From the NCBI GenBank assembly GCA_021780535.1, contig JAJXYN010000009.1:1-64000 (forward strand): 64,000 nt of DNA. Direction: 5' to 3'. Shown one piece after another: positions 42,557 through 51,898 of this stretch. Positions within the stretch are counted from its first letter, which is position 1. Every line of letters starts with the position of its first letter. A model generated the notes under the pieces. It saw only the letters and a list, made by a program, of their open reading frames with translations, ran no database searches and had not been told where the DNA came from. The DNA is from a bacterium. GTDB taxonomy: Bacteria > Patescibacteria > ABY1 > JAGPKW01. A program made the translations under genes and the position numbers.

Positions 42557-43645
42557 TTATATTTGACTTGATAAAGAATACATAGGAAGAAGAACGGCTG
42601 CCACTATTAATGCAACTACTATACCAAGAAAGACCATTATTACTGGTTCTATAAGACTTGATATAGAATCTGTAATATTTTTTAATTCTCTTATATAAAA
42701 ACTTGATATTTTTTCTAAGACGTAGTCTAATTTTCCAGTTTTTTCACCTATTGAAATCATCCCTGTAAACATTATAGGAATTTCTTTATATTCTGCAAAT
42801 GATGAAGATATTTTGTCTCCATTTTTTATTTTTTCAGTTGCTTCCCTTATTATATCTTCATAAACTTTATTACCAACTATTTCTGCTGTTATATTTAAAC
42901 AATCAATAAGCGGAACACTACTTCTTATTAATACATATAAATTTTTTGACATTCTTGCAATATATATTTTTTGAAATACCTTCCCAAATATTGGAATTTT
43001 TAATAATAAAGAATGAAAAAACTTTTTACCTTTATCTGTATTATAGTATTTTATACATAAAAAAGATATTAAAGCCGTCCCCAATATTATAAGTATTGTA
43101 TTATCAACAAAAAATTTAGATACTGATAATAATATTCTGGTTACAAGTGGTAATTGACCACCAGTTTCTGATAAAACTTCTGTCATTTTTGGTATTACAT
43201 ACGTAACTATAATACCAACAACCCCTACCATCGTTATTAATATAAATATTGGATATGTCAGAGCGCTTTTTAATTTATTTAATGTATCATAATTATTTTC
43301 TAACTCCTCTGCTAAAAAATTTAAAGACTCATCTAAATTTCCAGTCACTTCTCCTGGTTTTAATATATTAATATAATATTTATTAAAAACTTTTGGATGA
43401 AATGCCATTGCTTCTGACAATTTATAACCATTTTCTATTTTATTCAATAGATCTTCTATAATGTTTTTTAATTTACTATCTCCTTGATTTAAAAGTATTT
43501 TAAAAATATCTGCTATTTGAACATTTGCAGAAAACATAATAGCAAGCTGTCTGAAAAATACTGTTAAATCTTTTATCTTTATTTTTTCTGAAAAGATATC
43601 ACCAATATTAAAATCTTTATTTAAAAAATCTTTTATTTTATTCAT
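42557..43645 (-). CDS. pilC: Type IV pilus inner-membrane platform protein PilC/GspF
   Basis: Polytopic platform on which the PilB ATPase acts. Two repeats of the GspF domain: FFRQLAIMFSANVQIADIFK, then a first helix pair (YPIFILITMVGVVGIIVTYV). The second repeat has KIYIARMSKNLYVLIRSSVP, LIDCLNITAEIVGN, ending with IEPVIMVFLGIVVALIVAAV, LLPMYSLSSQI. The 362-residue length is slightly short because of a minimal N-terminus. It overlaps pilB by 8 bp. Confidence 0.94.
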   Translation of the reverse strand: MNKIKDFLNKDFNIGDIFSEKIKIKDLTVFFRQLAIMFSANVQIADIFKILLNQGDSKLKNIIEDLLNKIENGYKLSEAMAFHPKVFNKYYINILKPGEVTGNLDESLNFLAEELENNYDTLNKLKSALTYPIFILITMVGVVGIIVTYVIPKMTEVLSETGGQLPLVTRILLSVSKFFVDNTILIILGTALISFLCIKYYNTDKGKKFFHSLLLKIPIFGKVFQKIYIARMSKNLYVLIRSSVPLIDCLNITAEIVGNKVYEDIIREATEKIKNGDKISSSFAEYKEIPIMFTGMISIGEKTGKLDYVLEKISSFYIRELKNITDSISSLIEPVIMVFLGIVVALIVAAVLLPMYSLSSQI

Positions 43646-45359
43646 CTATACTATTAAAACAATCTTCTAAAGTTATTAATCCTTTTAATGATTTAATAAT
43701 CCCATCATCCATCATAGATATAAAACCTTGTTTATTTAATTCCGTTTCAATATTTTTTACTGGCTTATTCGCTTCCACCATTTTTTCAATATCATCTGTT
43801 ATTTTTATTGCTTCTACTATTGCTATTCTACCTTTATGACCAGTATTAGAACAATGAGCACAACCCTTACCTTTATAAAATTTTAAACTATTAATATTAA
43901 TTTTATTTTTCTTCAAGATATCTGGATTAACTTTTTTTAATCTATTAGAAATATCATCAACTATTTTTTGATCCATTATTAATTCTGTTTTACATTGATC
44001 ACAAATCTTTCTAACTAATCTTTGAGATATTATCAAATTAAGAGAAGATGCTAACAAAAATGGTTCTACTTTCATATCAAAAAGACGAGGTATGGCACCT
44101 ATTGCACTGTTTGTATGCAAAGTTGTTAAAACTAAATGCCCGGTTAAACTAGCATGTACACAAAGTTCTGCTGTTTCATTATCTCTAATTTCTCCAACCA
44201 TAATAACGTCTGGATCTTGTCTTAAAAAAGATCTAATACCACTTGCAAAAGTGTAACCTATTTCTGGTCTAACTTGGGAATGGTTAACTCCTTGTATCAT
44301 ATATTCTACTGGATCTTCTAATGTGACAATATTAACATTATCTTTATTTAAAATAGAAAGTATTGAAAATAGTGTAGTAGATTTACCCGAACCGGTTGGC
44401 CCACAAATTATTATCATACCAGAATTTGATTTTAACTCTGTTTTTATAACTTCTAAATTTCTAGAATCTATACCCAGATCTTCAAAAGTAGGAGCTTTTT
44501 TTGACGTGTCTAAAATACGCATAACTATTTTTTCTCCGTCTGATATTGGAATTATTGAAATACGAAAATCATAAAAATGACCATCAACATTTAATCTTAC
44601 TCTCCCATCTTGAGGAATTCTATTTTCATCTATTTTTAATCCAGCTACAACTTTTATTCTTGTAACAATAGAATTATGTGTATATTTTGGGAGCCTTACT
44701 GATGTATATAATTCTCCATCTACTCTATATCTAATTCTAACATCTTCTCTGGTTGGCTCTATGTGTATATCTGAAGCACCTTCTTCAATAGCATGTTTAA
44801 TGACAGTTGAAACCATTTTTGAAACTGGCGAATTTGCTATATTATCTGAAGATAAATTCAAACTATCCTCTATAAAATTTTCTTCTATTTTTATATTTAC
44901 ATTATCTATTGCTTTTGCAACTTCTGAATCAATATTAGAATATTGCTTTAAAGCATACTCAATACTGGCTATTGTTGTAACAAAATATGTTATAGAATAT
45001 TGAGATTTTCTTATAATATATTCTACTGCTTCTTTTGCACTATAATTCAATGGATCAACCATTGCCATGCTAATATTTTCTCCATCTTTGTTAAAAACTA
45101 TAACCTTATAATTATCTGCTAATTCTTTTGTAACAATATTTAAAACATCTTTTTTAATTTCTTTTCCAAATAAACTAATATTTGGCAAATTGAATAATTT
45201 TGATTTTATTTCTAAAAGAGAACTATCTTGTAATATTCTTCTACTTAATAAAATACTCTCAATCAATTCACCTGTTTTTTTTGATTGATCTTCTATTTCT
45301 AAAGCTTCTGCTTCAGTGATTAAATTATTTTCAGATAAATAGTTTAAAATTTTATCCAT
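43638..45359 (-). CDS. pilB: Type IV pilus assembly ATPase PilB/GspE
   Basis: Hexameric extension ATPase. N-terminal GspE_N domain to about residue 150, then SDIHIEPTREDVRIRYRVDG, Walker A GPTGSGKST near residue 325, Asp box VTLEDPVEY, Walker B DPDVIMVGEIRD and the His box LVLTTLHTNSA. A zinc-binding C4 module (ICDQC ... CAHC) near residue 460-500 is typical of PilB, not PilT. The length of 573 residues is standard. No retraction ATPase PilT is in this window. Confidence 0.96.
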   Translation of the reverse strand: MDKILNYLSENNLITEAEALEIEDQSKKTGELIESILLSRRILQDSSLLEIKSKLFNLPNISLFGKEIKKDVLNIVTKELADNYKVIVFNKDGENISMAMVDPLNYSAKEAVEYIIRKSQYSITYFVTTIASIEYALKQYSNIDSEVAKAIDNVNIKIEENFIEDSLNLSSDNIANSPVSKMVSTVIKHAIEEGASDIHIEPTREDVRIRYRVDGELYTSVRLPKYTHNSIVTRIKVVAGLKIDENRIPQDGRVRLNVDGHFYDFRISIIPISDGEKIVMRILDTSKKAPTFEDLGIDSRNLEVIKTELKSNSGMIIICGPTGSGKSTTLFSILSILNKDNVNIVTLEDPVEYMIQGVNHSQVRPEIGYTFASGIRSFLRQDPDVIMVGEIRDNETAELCVHASLTGHLVLTTLHTNSAIGAIPRLFDMKVEPFLLASSLNLIISQRLVRKICDQCKTELIMDQKIVDDISNRLKKVNPDILKKNKININSLKFYKGKGCAHCSNTGHKGRIAIVEAIKITDDIEKMVEANKPVKNIETELNKQGFISMMDDGIIKSLKGLITLEDCFNSIDE

Positions 45360-45374
45360 TTGTTTAATTGTTTA

Positions 45375-45680
45375 CTATTTTTGTGCTGTTATTGGTTCTT
45401 TATAAAAAATATCTTCTCTACCTTTTTCTATTTTTGTACTGAAATTATAATCTTTAAATTTTGAAAATAGATTTGATTTTAATATTTTATCATCTATTCC
45501 ATAATCTTTGAAATCTTGCTTAGACAATTCAACTTCTTTTTTTATAAACGAATCTATTTCTAAATCTCTAGATGCTATTTTTATTGTAGATTGTATTGTT
45601 GATGATAAATAAAATATTGCTATCAAAAATACTGATAGTATTGAGATTATTATTAATTTTGAATATATTTTTTTCATCAT
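45375..45680 (-). CDS. Small membrane-anchored protein of the pilus operon
   Basis: A 101-residue protein starting at ATGATG, whose first bases overlap the TGA stop of the pilO-like gene, so translational coupling is likely. One N-terminal helix (LIIISILSVFLIAIFYLSST) followed by a short Lys/Asp-rich ectodomain. Its place between pilO and pilB is that of pilP, but no PilP signature or lipobox is seen. It may be a reduced alignment-complex subunit. Confidence 0.6.
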   Translation of the reverse strand: MMKKIYSKLIIISILSVFLIAIFYLSSTIQSTIKIASRDLEIDSFIKKEVELSKQDFKDYGIDDKILKSNLFSKFKDYNFSTKIEKGREDIFYKEPITAQK

Positions 45681-46273
45681 ATGTTCTTGTAGTAGCAAGT
45701 AATATTGAACGTATATTTATTAAAATCATTAGTAACGTAAAAATTATTTATATTAAACAATCTTACATTTGATTCTATTTCTGACATAAAATTTTTAAAT
45801 GTTTTATAATCTTTTCCGTTTTTTACATTTACAGAAAAATTTATTTTTTTAAGCTTATTATTTATATTATTACTATCAGTTGAGGTTTCGTCTGTTTTTT
45901 CTTCTTCAAAAATTATTTTTTCTATATCAACTCCCGTATTTTTTGATATTTGCCCTATTTCATTTATAATACTAGCCATATCTGGGCTATATGGTAGTAT
46001 TTTTTTTATTTTTTCTAAATTTTTATTATCAATAAGATTAAAATCGTATTCATACTCTTTTAATTTTTTAAGATGATTTATTTTTAATTCTGAGTATTGA
46101 TTTTCAAGACTTAGTGCTGTATCTATTTCAACTTTCATACTTTCATAATTTGGCATTATTAAATATAAAAAACCTGAAACAAATATTAATGGTAATAAAA
46201 GCAATACTATTAAATAAAAATAATTTTTTAATATATAATCAATATTTATTTTCTTAAATAATTTATTATTCAT
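45677..46273 (-). CDS. pilO: PilO-like alignment subcomplex protein
   Basis: A 198-residue bitopic protein: helix at about residues 18-36 (YLIVLLLLPLIFVSGFLYLI), coiled coil (DTALSLENQYSELKINHLKK), then a ferredoxin-like domain with the characteristic LPYSPDMASIINEIGQISKN (where PilO has LPxxxxxxxLLxxIxxxA) and YKTFKNFMSEIESNVRLFNI. It ends in TGA, one of two clear TGA stops in this window, which shows that UGA is a stop codon here. It overlaps pilN by 8 bp. Confidence 0.82.
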   Translation of the reverse strand: MNNKLFKKINIDYILKNYFYLIVLLLLPLIFVSGFLYLIMPNYESMKVEIDTALSLENQYSELKINHLKKLKEYEYDFNLIDNKNLEKIKKILPYSPDMASIINEIGQISKNTGVDIEKIIFEEEKTDETSTDSNNINNKLKKINFSVNVKNGKDYKTFKNFMSEIESNVRLFNINNFYVTNDFNKYTFNITCYYKNI

Positions 46274-47048
46274 TTTTTAATAAAAAATTACTATCTATTT
46301 CTAATAATAACTTAAAATTCACATTATATACTGGGTCACTAGATTCTGTTTTATCTGCTTCGTTAATTGATATTTTTTTTACTATATTTGGAAAGCTTTG
46401 AAATACAGTAATTTGTTTTGATATGTTTTCATAATCATTTGTTTTGAAACTTATTATCAAATTACCGTCAGACTCTGCAAACATATCTTTAACATACACG
46501 TCTTTAATAATATTTTTTTCTAAAAAAGAAGTAAAATTACTCCAATATATATGTTTACTATAAATATTTACTATATCCGCCAAATCGTCGTTAGCCGACT
46601 TTATTATTTTTAAATTATTTTTTTCCTCTGCATAAATATTATCTAAATTTTTATTATTATCTATTAAACTAATTATTTCTGCATTATATGAATTTCTATA
46701 AAAAAATAAACCAATAAAACAAAAAATTATAGATAAAAATGACAGAGAAGATATTATCAACAACATTATTTTTTTTGTTGTCTGATTTGGTATCGTATCT
46801 ATTTCTTGTGGTATGAAATTTAAATCTGATTCTTTTGTTCTTTTTTGTTTATTATATATTTCATCAAAATTGATTCTATCAGATTCTTTTTTGTTTATTG
46901 AAAATTTTTTATATAATTTATCACTTGATACTTTCTTTATTTTTTTTATTTTTGTAACTGGCTTTTCAAGGACGCCTAAAATATCAGAATTTTCTTCTGA
47001 TACTTTTTTTGTTGATTTATTTTTTTTAACAACCTTTTTTTGAACCAT
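46266..47048 (-). CDS. pilN: PilN-like protein with basic cytoplasmic tail
   Basis: A 260-residue bitopic protein. The first 95 residues are cytoplasmic, Lys-rich and probably disordered (QKKVVKKNKSTKKVSEEN), followed by PQEIDTIPNQTTKKIMLLII (residues about 75-97), resembling the PilM-binding INLLP-type motif before the helix. After the membrane helix (IISSLSFLSIIFCFIGLFFY) comes a coiled coil and a ferredoxin-like domain (WSNFTSFLEKNIIKDVYVKD). The extended tail is longer than in standard PilN (about 180-200). Confidence 0.8.
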   Translation of the reverse strand: MVQKKVVKKNKSTKKVSEENSDILGVLEKPVTKIKKIKKVSSDKLYKKFSINKKESDRINFDEIYNKQKRTKESDLNFIPQEIDTIPNQTTKKIMLLIISSLSFLSIIFCFIGLFFYRNSYNAEIISLIDNNKNLDNIYAEEKNNLKIIKSANDDLADIVNIYSKHIYWSNFTSFLEKNIIKDVYVKDMFAESDGNLIISFKTNDYENISKQITVFQSFPNIVKKISINEADKTESSDPVYNVNFKLLLEIDSNFLLKNE

Positions 47049-47049
47049 T

Positions 47050-48108
47050 TTATTTTTCAGCTTCTTTTTGAGCTAACCCTATTGATATAGAAAACTTTGG
47101 TCCGATTTCTTGTAATATAGGAAATAATTCTTCTGGATAATCTACCCTAGCCCAAGGATTACCTAAAAATGTTCTTTTATTAAATTTATTTGATATGAAA
47201 TTTGAAAGTCCTGATAATTGAGCTGTCCCACCTGTTAAAATTATTTTTTCAACCACATCGCTTGATTGATTTTGAAAAATATTTAAAGCATATTTAATTT
47301 CATCAATTATTGGTTGAAGACTATTTGCAATTATTTTTGATATTCCACCTTCTAAATCTCCCGCCAAACCTTGATCTTTTTTAAATTGTTCCGCTTGTTT
47401 AATATCAATATTTAAAACTTTTGAAATATTTTGAGTAATTCTACTTCCACCAAAATCTATACTTCTATTAACTATTGGAATTCCTTCTTTTACTACCAAA
47501 ACAGAAGATATAGAATCACCAATATTACAAATCATAGAAACAGAATTATCGTTTCCAATTAATGATCTTATCATTGCAAATGATTCTACGTCTAACGTCA
47601 TTAATTCTAAACCAGAGGCTTTAAATATATTTACAAATTTTGTAACTATATTTTTTGGAGCTGCCGTCAATAATATTTTATAGTTATTTATTTTTTCTTC
47701 TTTATTTAATGAACCTATAGGAGAATCTCCTAGTATTTGCCAGTTTAGAACAACTTCGGAAAGTGGCACTGGAATAAATTTTTTAGCTTCTATGTGTATA
47801 GCTTCTGTTAAATCTTTTTTATTAAGAGCTGAGATGTTTATAACAGAACTAAAAACAGAGTAGTTTGGCAAAGAAGCAACTACTTTACTACTTAAAGCTT
47901 TTGATTTTCTCATTATGAATTTTATAGCTTCTACTGTTTTATCAAAATCTTCTTCTTTTTCGCTTCTAACTATATCTAGTTCATGGTCTATATAACCATA
48001 AGTTCTAAGTCTTGATATGTGATTATCATTAATAAGCTCAATAAGCTTTATACTATTAACACCAATATCTATACCTAAAAAACTTTTTTTAGATGAATCA
48101 AAAAACAT
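47050..48108 (-). CDS. pilM: Type IV pilus assembly protein PilM
   Basis: Actin-like cytoplasmic ATPase of the alignment complex. Signatures: FLGIDIGVNSIKLIEL (phosphate 1), VVASLPNYSVFSSVINIS, ICNIGDSISSVLVVKEGIPI (phosphate 2), NRSIDFGGSRIT and ILTGGTAQLSGLSNFI (adenosine). The length of 352 residues is standard. First gene of the pilM-N-O-x-B-C operon. A TATAAT box on the minus strand lies about 35 bp upstream of its start within a region that can fold as AACCTTT/AAAGGTT. Confidence 0.94.
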   Translation of the reverse strand: MFFDSSKKSFLGIDIGVNSIKLIELINDNHISRLRTYGYIDHELDIVRSEKEEDFDKTVEAIKFIMRKSKALSSKVVASLPNYSVFSSVINISALNKKDLTEAIHIEAKKFIPVPLSEVVLNWQILGDSPIGSLNKEEKINNYKILLTAAPKNIVTKFVNIFKASGLELMTLDVESFAMIRSLIGNDNSVSMICNIGDSISSVLVVKEGIPIVNRSIDFGGSRITQNISKVLNIDIKQAEQFKKDQGLAGDLEGGISKIIANSLQPIIDEIKYALNIFQNQSSDVVEKIILTGGTAQLSGLSNFISNKFNKRTFLGNPWARVDYPEELFPILQEIGPKFSISIGLAQKEAEK

Positions 48109-48208
48109 GTTTTTATTTTTAACCTTTTTATACTAGTTTTATTATATCATAAAGGTTTAATATTAAAAAGTTGAAAAGAATATTATATTTTTTTACAATT
48201 CTTACCCC

Positions 48209-48685
48209 CTATAATGAATTTTCGTGTTTTAATAACCACTCTTTTTTATCTAGTCCGCCTGCATATCCTACTAATTTTTTATTCTTTCCTATTACTCTAT
48301 GGCATGGGACTATTATTGCTATTGAATTTTTGTTATTTGCCCCACCTACTGCTCTTGATGCTTTTTTATTTCCTATTTTCTCTGCTATGTCTATATATGA
48401 TAATGTTTCTCCGAATTTTATTTTTAATAATTCTTTCCAAACTTTTTTCTGGAATTCTGTTCCTTCTAATTTATATTTTACTGTAAATATTTTTCTTTCT
48501 CCTTTAAAATATTCTTCTAATTCTTTTTCTACTTGTTCTGTAATTTTATTTTTATTTTCTTCTAGTTTTTTATTACAAAAATCTAAACCTAAAAGATAAT
48601 CATCGTCAGCGATTATTTTTAAATATCCTATTGGAGACTTGTAATATGAAATATATTTTCTTATTTTATTCTGGATGTATTTCAT
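48209..48685 (-). CDS. ogt: Methylated-DNA--protein-cysteine methyltransferase
   Basis: Suicide enzyme that removes O6-alkyl groups from guanine. The active-site motif IIVPCHRVIG is near residue 128, preceded by SRAVGGANNKNSI, and the helix-turn-helix part is FQKKVWKELLKIKFGETLSY. The 158-residue length is normal. Its start lies within the 3' end of recG (20-bp overlap), so the two are probably co-expressed. Confidence 0.96.
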   Translation of the reverse strand: MKYIQNKIRKYISYYKSPIGYLKIIADDDYLLGLDFCNKKLEENKNKITEQVEKELEEYFKGERKIFTVKYKLEGTEFQKKVWKELLKIKFGETLSYIDIAEKIGNKKASRAVGGANNKNSIAIIVPCHRVIGKNKKLVGYAGGLDKKEWLLKHENSL

Positions 48686-50765
48686 TTTCTTTTATTTTTA
48701 TTTTTTCTTTCAACCCTTTTAATGTATTTAATTCTGGATCTTCTTTTATTATTTCCTCTGCCTCTTTTTTTGCATTTAACATTATGCCAACATCAAATAT
48801 GTTTGCTATTTTTAAATCTGGAATATTTCCTGATTGTATTAACCCATACATATCTCCTGCTCCTCTTGTTTTCATATCTATTTCTGCAAGTTCAAATGAT
48901 GATTTTGCTCTTATTATTGAATCTAATCTATTTAACACTTTTTCTGTTTTACTTTTTGTATATAAAAAACAGTATGATTGTGCATCGCTTCTCCCAACTC
49001 TTCCTCTTAATTGATATAAACTCGCTAATCCAAATTTTTCTGATCCTAATATTACTATTGTGTTTGCATTTGGGACATCTACCCCCACCTCTACTACTGA
49101 CGTTGATATTAATATGTTTATTTTTCCATCGCTAAATTCTTTTTCTACTTTATTTTTTTCTGTTGATTTTAATTTTCCATGCAATATTTCTATGTTGTAT
49201 TTTTCAAATGGTTTTAATTTTTTGAAATGTTCAAATACTGATTTTGCTGACTTTATTTCTAATTCAAATTCTGTTTCTGATTCTGTTTCTTCTATTAATG
49301 GACATATTATGTATATTTGTTTTTTTTGTTTTAATTCTTTTAATAAAAATAAATATACTTCTTTTAATTCTGTTACTATTTTTGTTTCTATTGGTTTTCT
49401 ATTTAATGGTTTTTCATCTAATACTGATAAATCTAAGTCCCCATAAAATGCCAAGGCTAATGTTCTTGGTATTGGTGTTGCAGTTACTGATAAAAAATGT
49501 GGATATATTTCATTATCTGTATTTATATTTTCATGAGTTAATAGATGTCTTTGTTTTACCCCAAATCTGTGTTGTTCATCTATTACTACGAATGCTAGAT
49601 TTTTTATTTTTATATTTTCTTGAACTAGTGCATGTGTTCCAACTATTATATTTATTTCATTATTTTTTATTTTTTCTTCTAATTTTTTCTTTGTAATTTT
49701 TTCATTATTTAATAAACATTCTGATCCTGTGAGTAATGCTATGTTTATGTTTTTTATATATTCTTTATCTAAAAATAGACTGCATATTTTTCTATAATGT
49801 TGTGCTGCTAATATTGAAGTTGGCACCATTATTGCTGAATTATACCCACTTAAAAATACATTTAATACTGATATTAAAAATATTACCGTTTTGCCAGATC
49901 CTACATCACCCTCTAACAATCTATTTGATGGTATATTATTTTCTACATCTTTTAATATTTGCCAAGTAACTTTTTTTTGTTTTTCTGTTAAATTAAATCC
50001 TAAATTGTTTATAAATAACTTTGTTTCTTCTTCAAAGAATTTTACTTTATATGATCTTCTGTTTTGAAATTTATATTTTCTTCTTTCGTTTAGTAATTGT
50101 AAAAAAAATAACTCATCAAATTTTAATCTTTCTTTTGATATTTCTAATAATTTTTGATCTGTTGGGTAATGTAAATTTTTTAAAGCACTTTGGATGTTTT
50201 GATAATGATATTTTTCTTTTATTTTTTCTGGTAAATAATCTTTTATTACTATATCTTTCTCAAATATTTTCTTCCCTATATTTCTTAATATATTTTGCTT
50301 TAATGTTTTTGTTGTTCTATATATTGGATTTATTAAATCTGATTTGAATTCTTTTTTTGGATTATATTTTCTATACAACGGATTTATTAATTCTATGATT
50401 CCATAATTTTCTGTTGTTTCCCCTATGAAATAATAAAGCTCTCCTTGAATCAAAGAATCCTTAACCCAAGCATTATTAAACCACACTGCTTCTACTTTCC
50501 CTGTGTCATCTTTTAATATTGCTTTTGTAAAATTTGCTCTTTTTATATAACTTCTTTTTGAGTCAACCAATTCTACCCTAGCTAAGAAAATACATTTTTC
50601 GCCAATTAATATATCTTTTATTTTTAATTTATTTTTAAATATTTCGTATCTAAACGGATAATGAAAAATAAAATCTTCAACAGTTGCAAGACCTATTTTT
50701 TTTAATTTTATTAATGTCTTATCACCTATTCCTGATATTGATTTTAAGCTATCCTTAATATCCAT
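48666..50765 (-). CDS. recG: ATP-dependent DNA helicase RecG
   Basis: Branch-migrating helicase that rescues stalled forks. N-terminal wedge/OB domain (KCIFLARVELVDSKRSYIKR; YYFIGETTENYGIIELINP). Helicase motif I GDVGSGKTVIFL is near residue 287, Ia MVPTSILAAQHYRK, DEQHRFGVKQR near 395, III SVTATPIPRTLALAFYGDLD, and the C-terminal STSVVEVGVDVPNANTIVIL with QLRGRVGRSDAQSYCFLY. The 699-residue length is typical. It lies between a membrane protein gene upstream and ogt. Confidence 0.97.
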   Translation of the reverse strand: MDIKDSLKSISGIGDKTLIKLKKIGLATVEDFIFHYPFRYEIFKNKLKIKDILIGEKCIFLARVELVDSKRSYIKRANFTKAILKDDTGKVEAVWFNNAWVKDSLIQGELYYFIGETTENYGIIELINPLYRKYNPKKEFKSDLINPIYRTTKTLKQNILRNIGKKIFEKDIVIKDYLPEKIKEKYHYQNIQSALKNLHYPTDQKLLEISKERLKFDELFFLQLLNERRKYKFQNRRSYKVKFFEEETKLFINNLGFNLTEKQKKVTWQILKDVENNIPSNRLLEGDVGSGKTVIFLISVLNVFLSGYNSAIMVPTSILAAQHYRKICSLFLDKEYIKNINIALLTGSECLLNNEKITKKKLEEKIKNNEINIIVGTHALVQENIKIKNLAFVVIDEQHRFGVKQRHLLTHENINTDNEIYPHFLSVTATPIPRTLALAFYGDLDLSVLDEKPLNRKPIETKIVTELKEVYLFLLKELKQKKQIYIICPLIEETESETEFELEIKSAKSVFEHFKKLKPFEKYNIEILHGKLKSTEKNKVEKEFSDGKINILISTSVVEVGVDVPNANTIVILGSEKFGLASLYQLRGRVGRSDAQSYCFLYTKSKTEKVLNRLDSIIRAKSSFELAEIDMKTRGAGDMYGLIQSGNIPDLKIANIFDVGIMLNAKKEAEEIIKEDPELNTLKGLKEKIKIKENEIHPE

Positions 50766-50782
50766 ATTATATAAATAAATAT

Positions 50783-50802
50783 GGACGCATAATTATGCGC
50801 CC
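50783..50802 (-). repeat. Palindrome between the 50808 gene and recG
   Basis: GGACGCATAATTATGCGCCC is palindromic over GCGCATAATTATGCGC but for one position. On the minus strand it reads TAAGGGCGCATAATT then ATGCGTCC, the same TARGGRC-plus-stem form as 9060-9079 and the two pyrG inserts. It lies in the 42-bp gap before recG. Confidence 0.55.
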
Positions 50803-50807
50803 TTATA

Positions 50808-51401
50808 TTATAATTTTAATAATCTCTCTATTTGATCTGATAAATGTTCATATTTTCTAACAGTATTTTCTGGTATATATTGGTTTAATGTTTCTCTTAT
50901 TAGTAAAGGATTTTCTTTTTCTAAATCTACTCCAACACTAGGAGCTGTTAATGCTTTTAACAAGAAATAAATTTTTTTAACATTTCTTTCTGGTTCATAT
51001 ATTATATAATATTCTTTTATTTGTTCCCATTTATAAAACATGTCTTCTAATTTTATCCCGTCTTCATATATTGAGAATGTTAATAAATCTGGTTTTTTAA
51101 ATTTAAACATAACTATAAATAATGACGACATTATTATAATTACTAAAAATAAAAAATTTTTAGTTGAAACGCAATATATAGACATAAAAATTATAAATAA
51201 CCCAGCAACTATATACCAAAGTCTGCCTCTTGTATGATCTAAATGTTCATAAAAAGACCATTCATGCAATAATTCTCCATGGTATTCTTCTACTGTTTCA
51301 TCTGTATTATTATTTTTTGATGTATAATAGCCATCATCATTATTGTTCTCTGCATTACTTTCTTGACTGTTTTTTATTATGTTATATTTAATATCTGGCA
51401 T
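50808..51401 (-). CDS. Membrane protein of unknown function
   Basis: A 197-residue protein with an acidic, Asn-rich N-terminus (residues 1-50), two adjacent membrane helices (GRLWYIVAGLFIIFMSIYCV and NFLFLVIIIMSSLFIVMFKF) and a cytoplasmic C-terminal domain with a PH-like run of strands (LTFSIYEDGIKLEDMFYKWE, QIKEYYIIYEPERNVKKIYF). I do not recognise the family with certainty; similar PH-like membrane proteins occur in Patescibacteria. Upstream of recG on the same strand. Confidence 0.65.
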   Translation of the reverse strand: MPDIKYNIIKNSQESNAENNNDDGYYTSKNNNTDETVEEYHGELLHEWSFYEHLDHTRGRLWYIVAGLFIIFMSIYCVSTKNFLFLVIIIMSSLFIVMFKFKKPDLLTFSIYEDGIKLEDMFYKWEQIKEYYIIYEPERNVKKIYFLLKALTAPSVGVDLEKENPLLIRETLNQYIPENTVRKYEHLSDQIERLLKL

Positions 51402-51407
51402 ATTTTT

Positions 51408-51459
51408 AGTTTAACTAGTTTAACTAGTTTAGTTGATTGAGTTAATTATTCAACTAAAC
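51408..51459. repeat. TTTAACTAG tandem and 10-bp perfect hairpin
   Basis: Just upstream of the gene starting at 51401 lie two tandem TTTAACTAG units, followed by GTTTAGTTGA (51427-51436) and its perfect inverse TCAACTAAAC (51450-51459). A similar GTTTAGCTAGTTGAGTTAG stretch occurs in the rplA upstream gap near 39260. Confidence 0.45.
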
Positions 51460-51562
51460 AAAATAATTTAAATTAATTATATCACAATATAAAAAAATAT
51501 TATAAAAATTATTTTATTTAATTTTAGCTGTTTTTTGTATTAATTAACATTTTTACACAATA

Positions 51563-51591
51563 TTGACCTAATTTTAAAGTTATAGTATTAT
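51563..51591 (+). promoter_or_regulatory. tRNA-Ser promoter
   Basis: TTGACC (51563-51568), 17-bp spacer, TATTAT (51586-51591). Predicted leader of about 35-38 nt before the tRNA. Confidence 0.7.
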
Positions 51592-51635
51592 ATTTAACAT
51601 TGATTTTCATAAGTCAATGCAATATATCATATCTT

Positions 51636-51720
51636 GGAGAGCTGGCAGAGTGGTCGAATGCGACAGTCTTGAAAACTGTTATACCGCAAGGTATCAGGGG
51701 TTCGAATCCCTTGCTCTCCG
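51636..51720 (+). tRNA. tRNA-Ser (anticodon TGA)
   Basis: Class II tRNA of 85 nt: acceptor GGAGAGC/GCTCTCC, D arm with GGCAGAGTGGTCGAATGC, anticodon stem-loop ACAGT-CTTGAAA-ACTGT, long variable arm (TATACCGCAAGGTATCA) and T arm GGGG-TTCGAAT-CCCTT. Anticodon TGA reads TCA. CCA is not encoded (CCG follows). Confidence 0.95.
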
Positions 51721-51768
51721 CCGTCAGGGGCGACCCCGAAGCGTCTATACGCTTTGTGGTGCTCACAA
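51721..51768. other. GC-rich tail directly after tRNA-Ser
   Basis: About 45 bp immediately 3' of the tRNA are close to 60 percent GC (GTCAGGGGCGACCCCGAAGC, then GTCTATACGCTTTGTGGTG), unlike anything nearby. It holds two small hairpins (GGGGCGACCCC and AAGCG/CGCTT). It may be an insertion scar or part of a tRNA 3' trailer. Confidence 0.4.
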
Positions 51769-51780
51769 AAAACAAAAAAA

Positions 51781-51803
51781 CTATCAGATTTGATAGTTTT
51801 TTT
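51781..51803 (+). terminator. tRNA-Ser terminator
   Basis: CTATCA/TGATAG with GATT loop, preceded by an A-run and followed by TTTTTTTG. Confidence 0.88.
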
Positions 51804-51898
51804 GTTTTTTATTTCTCTAAGGTTCCTCAATAAATTTTATCAAAATTTCTCGATATTCGAAATCTAGAAAATGCATAAAAATAAGAATAATTTATAAG

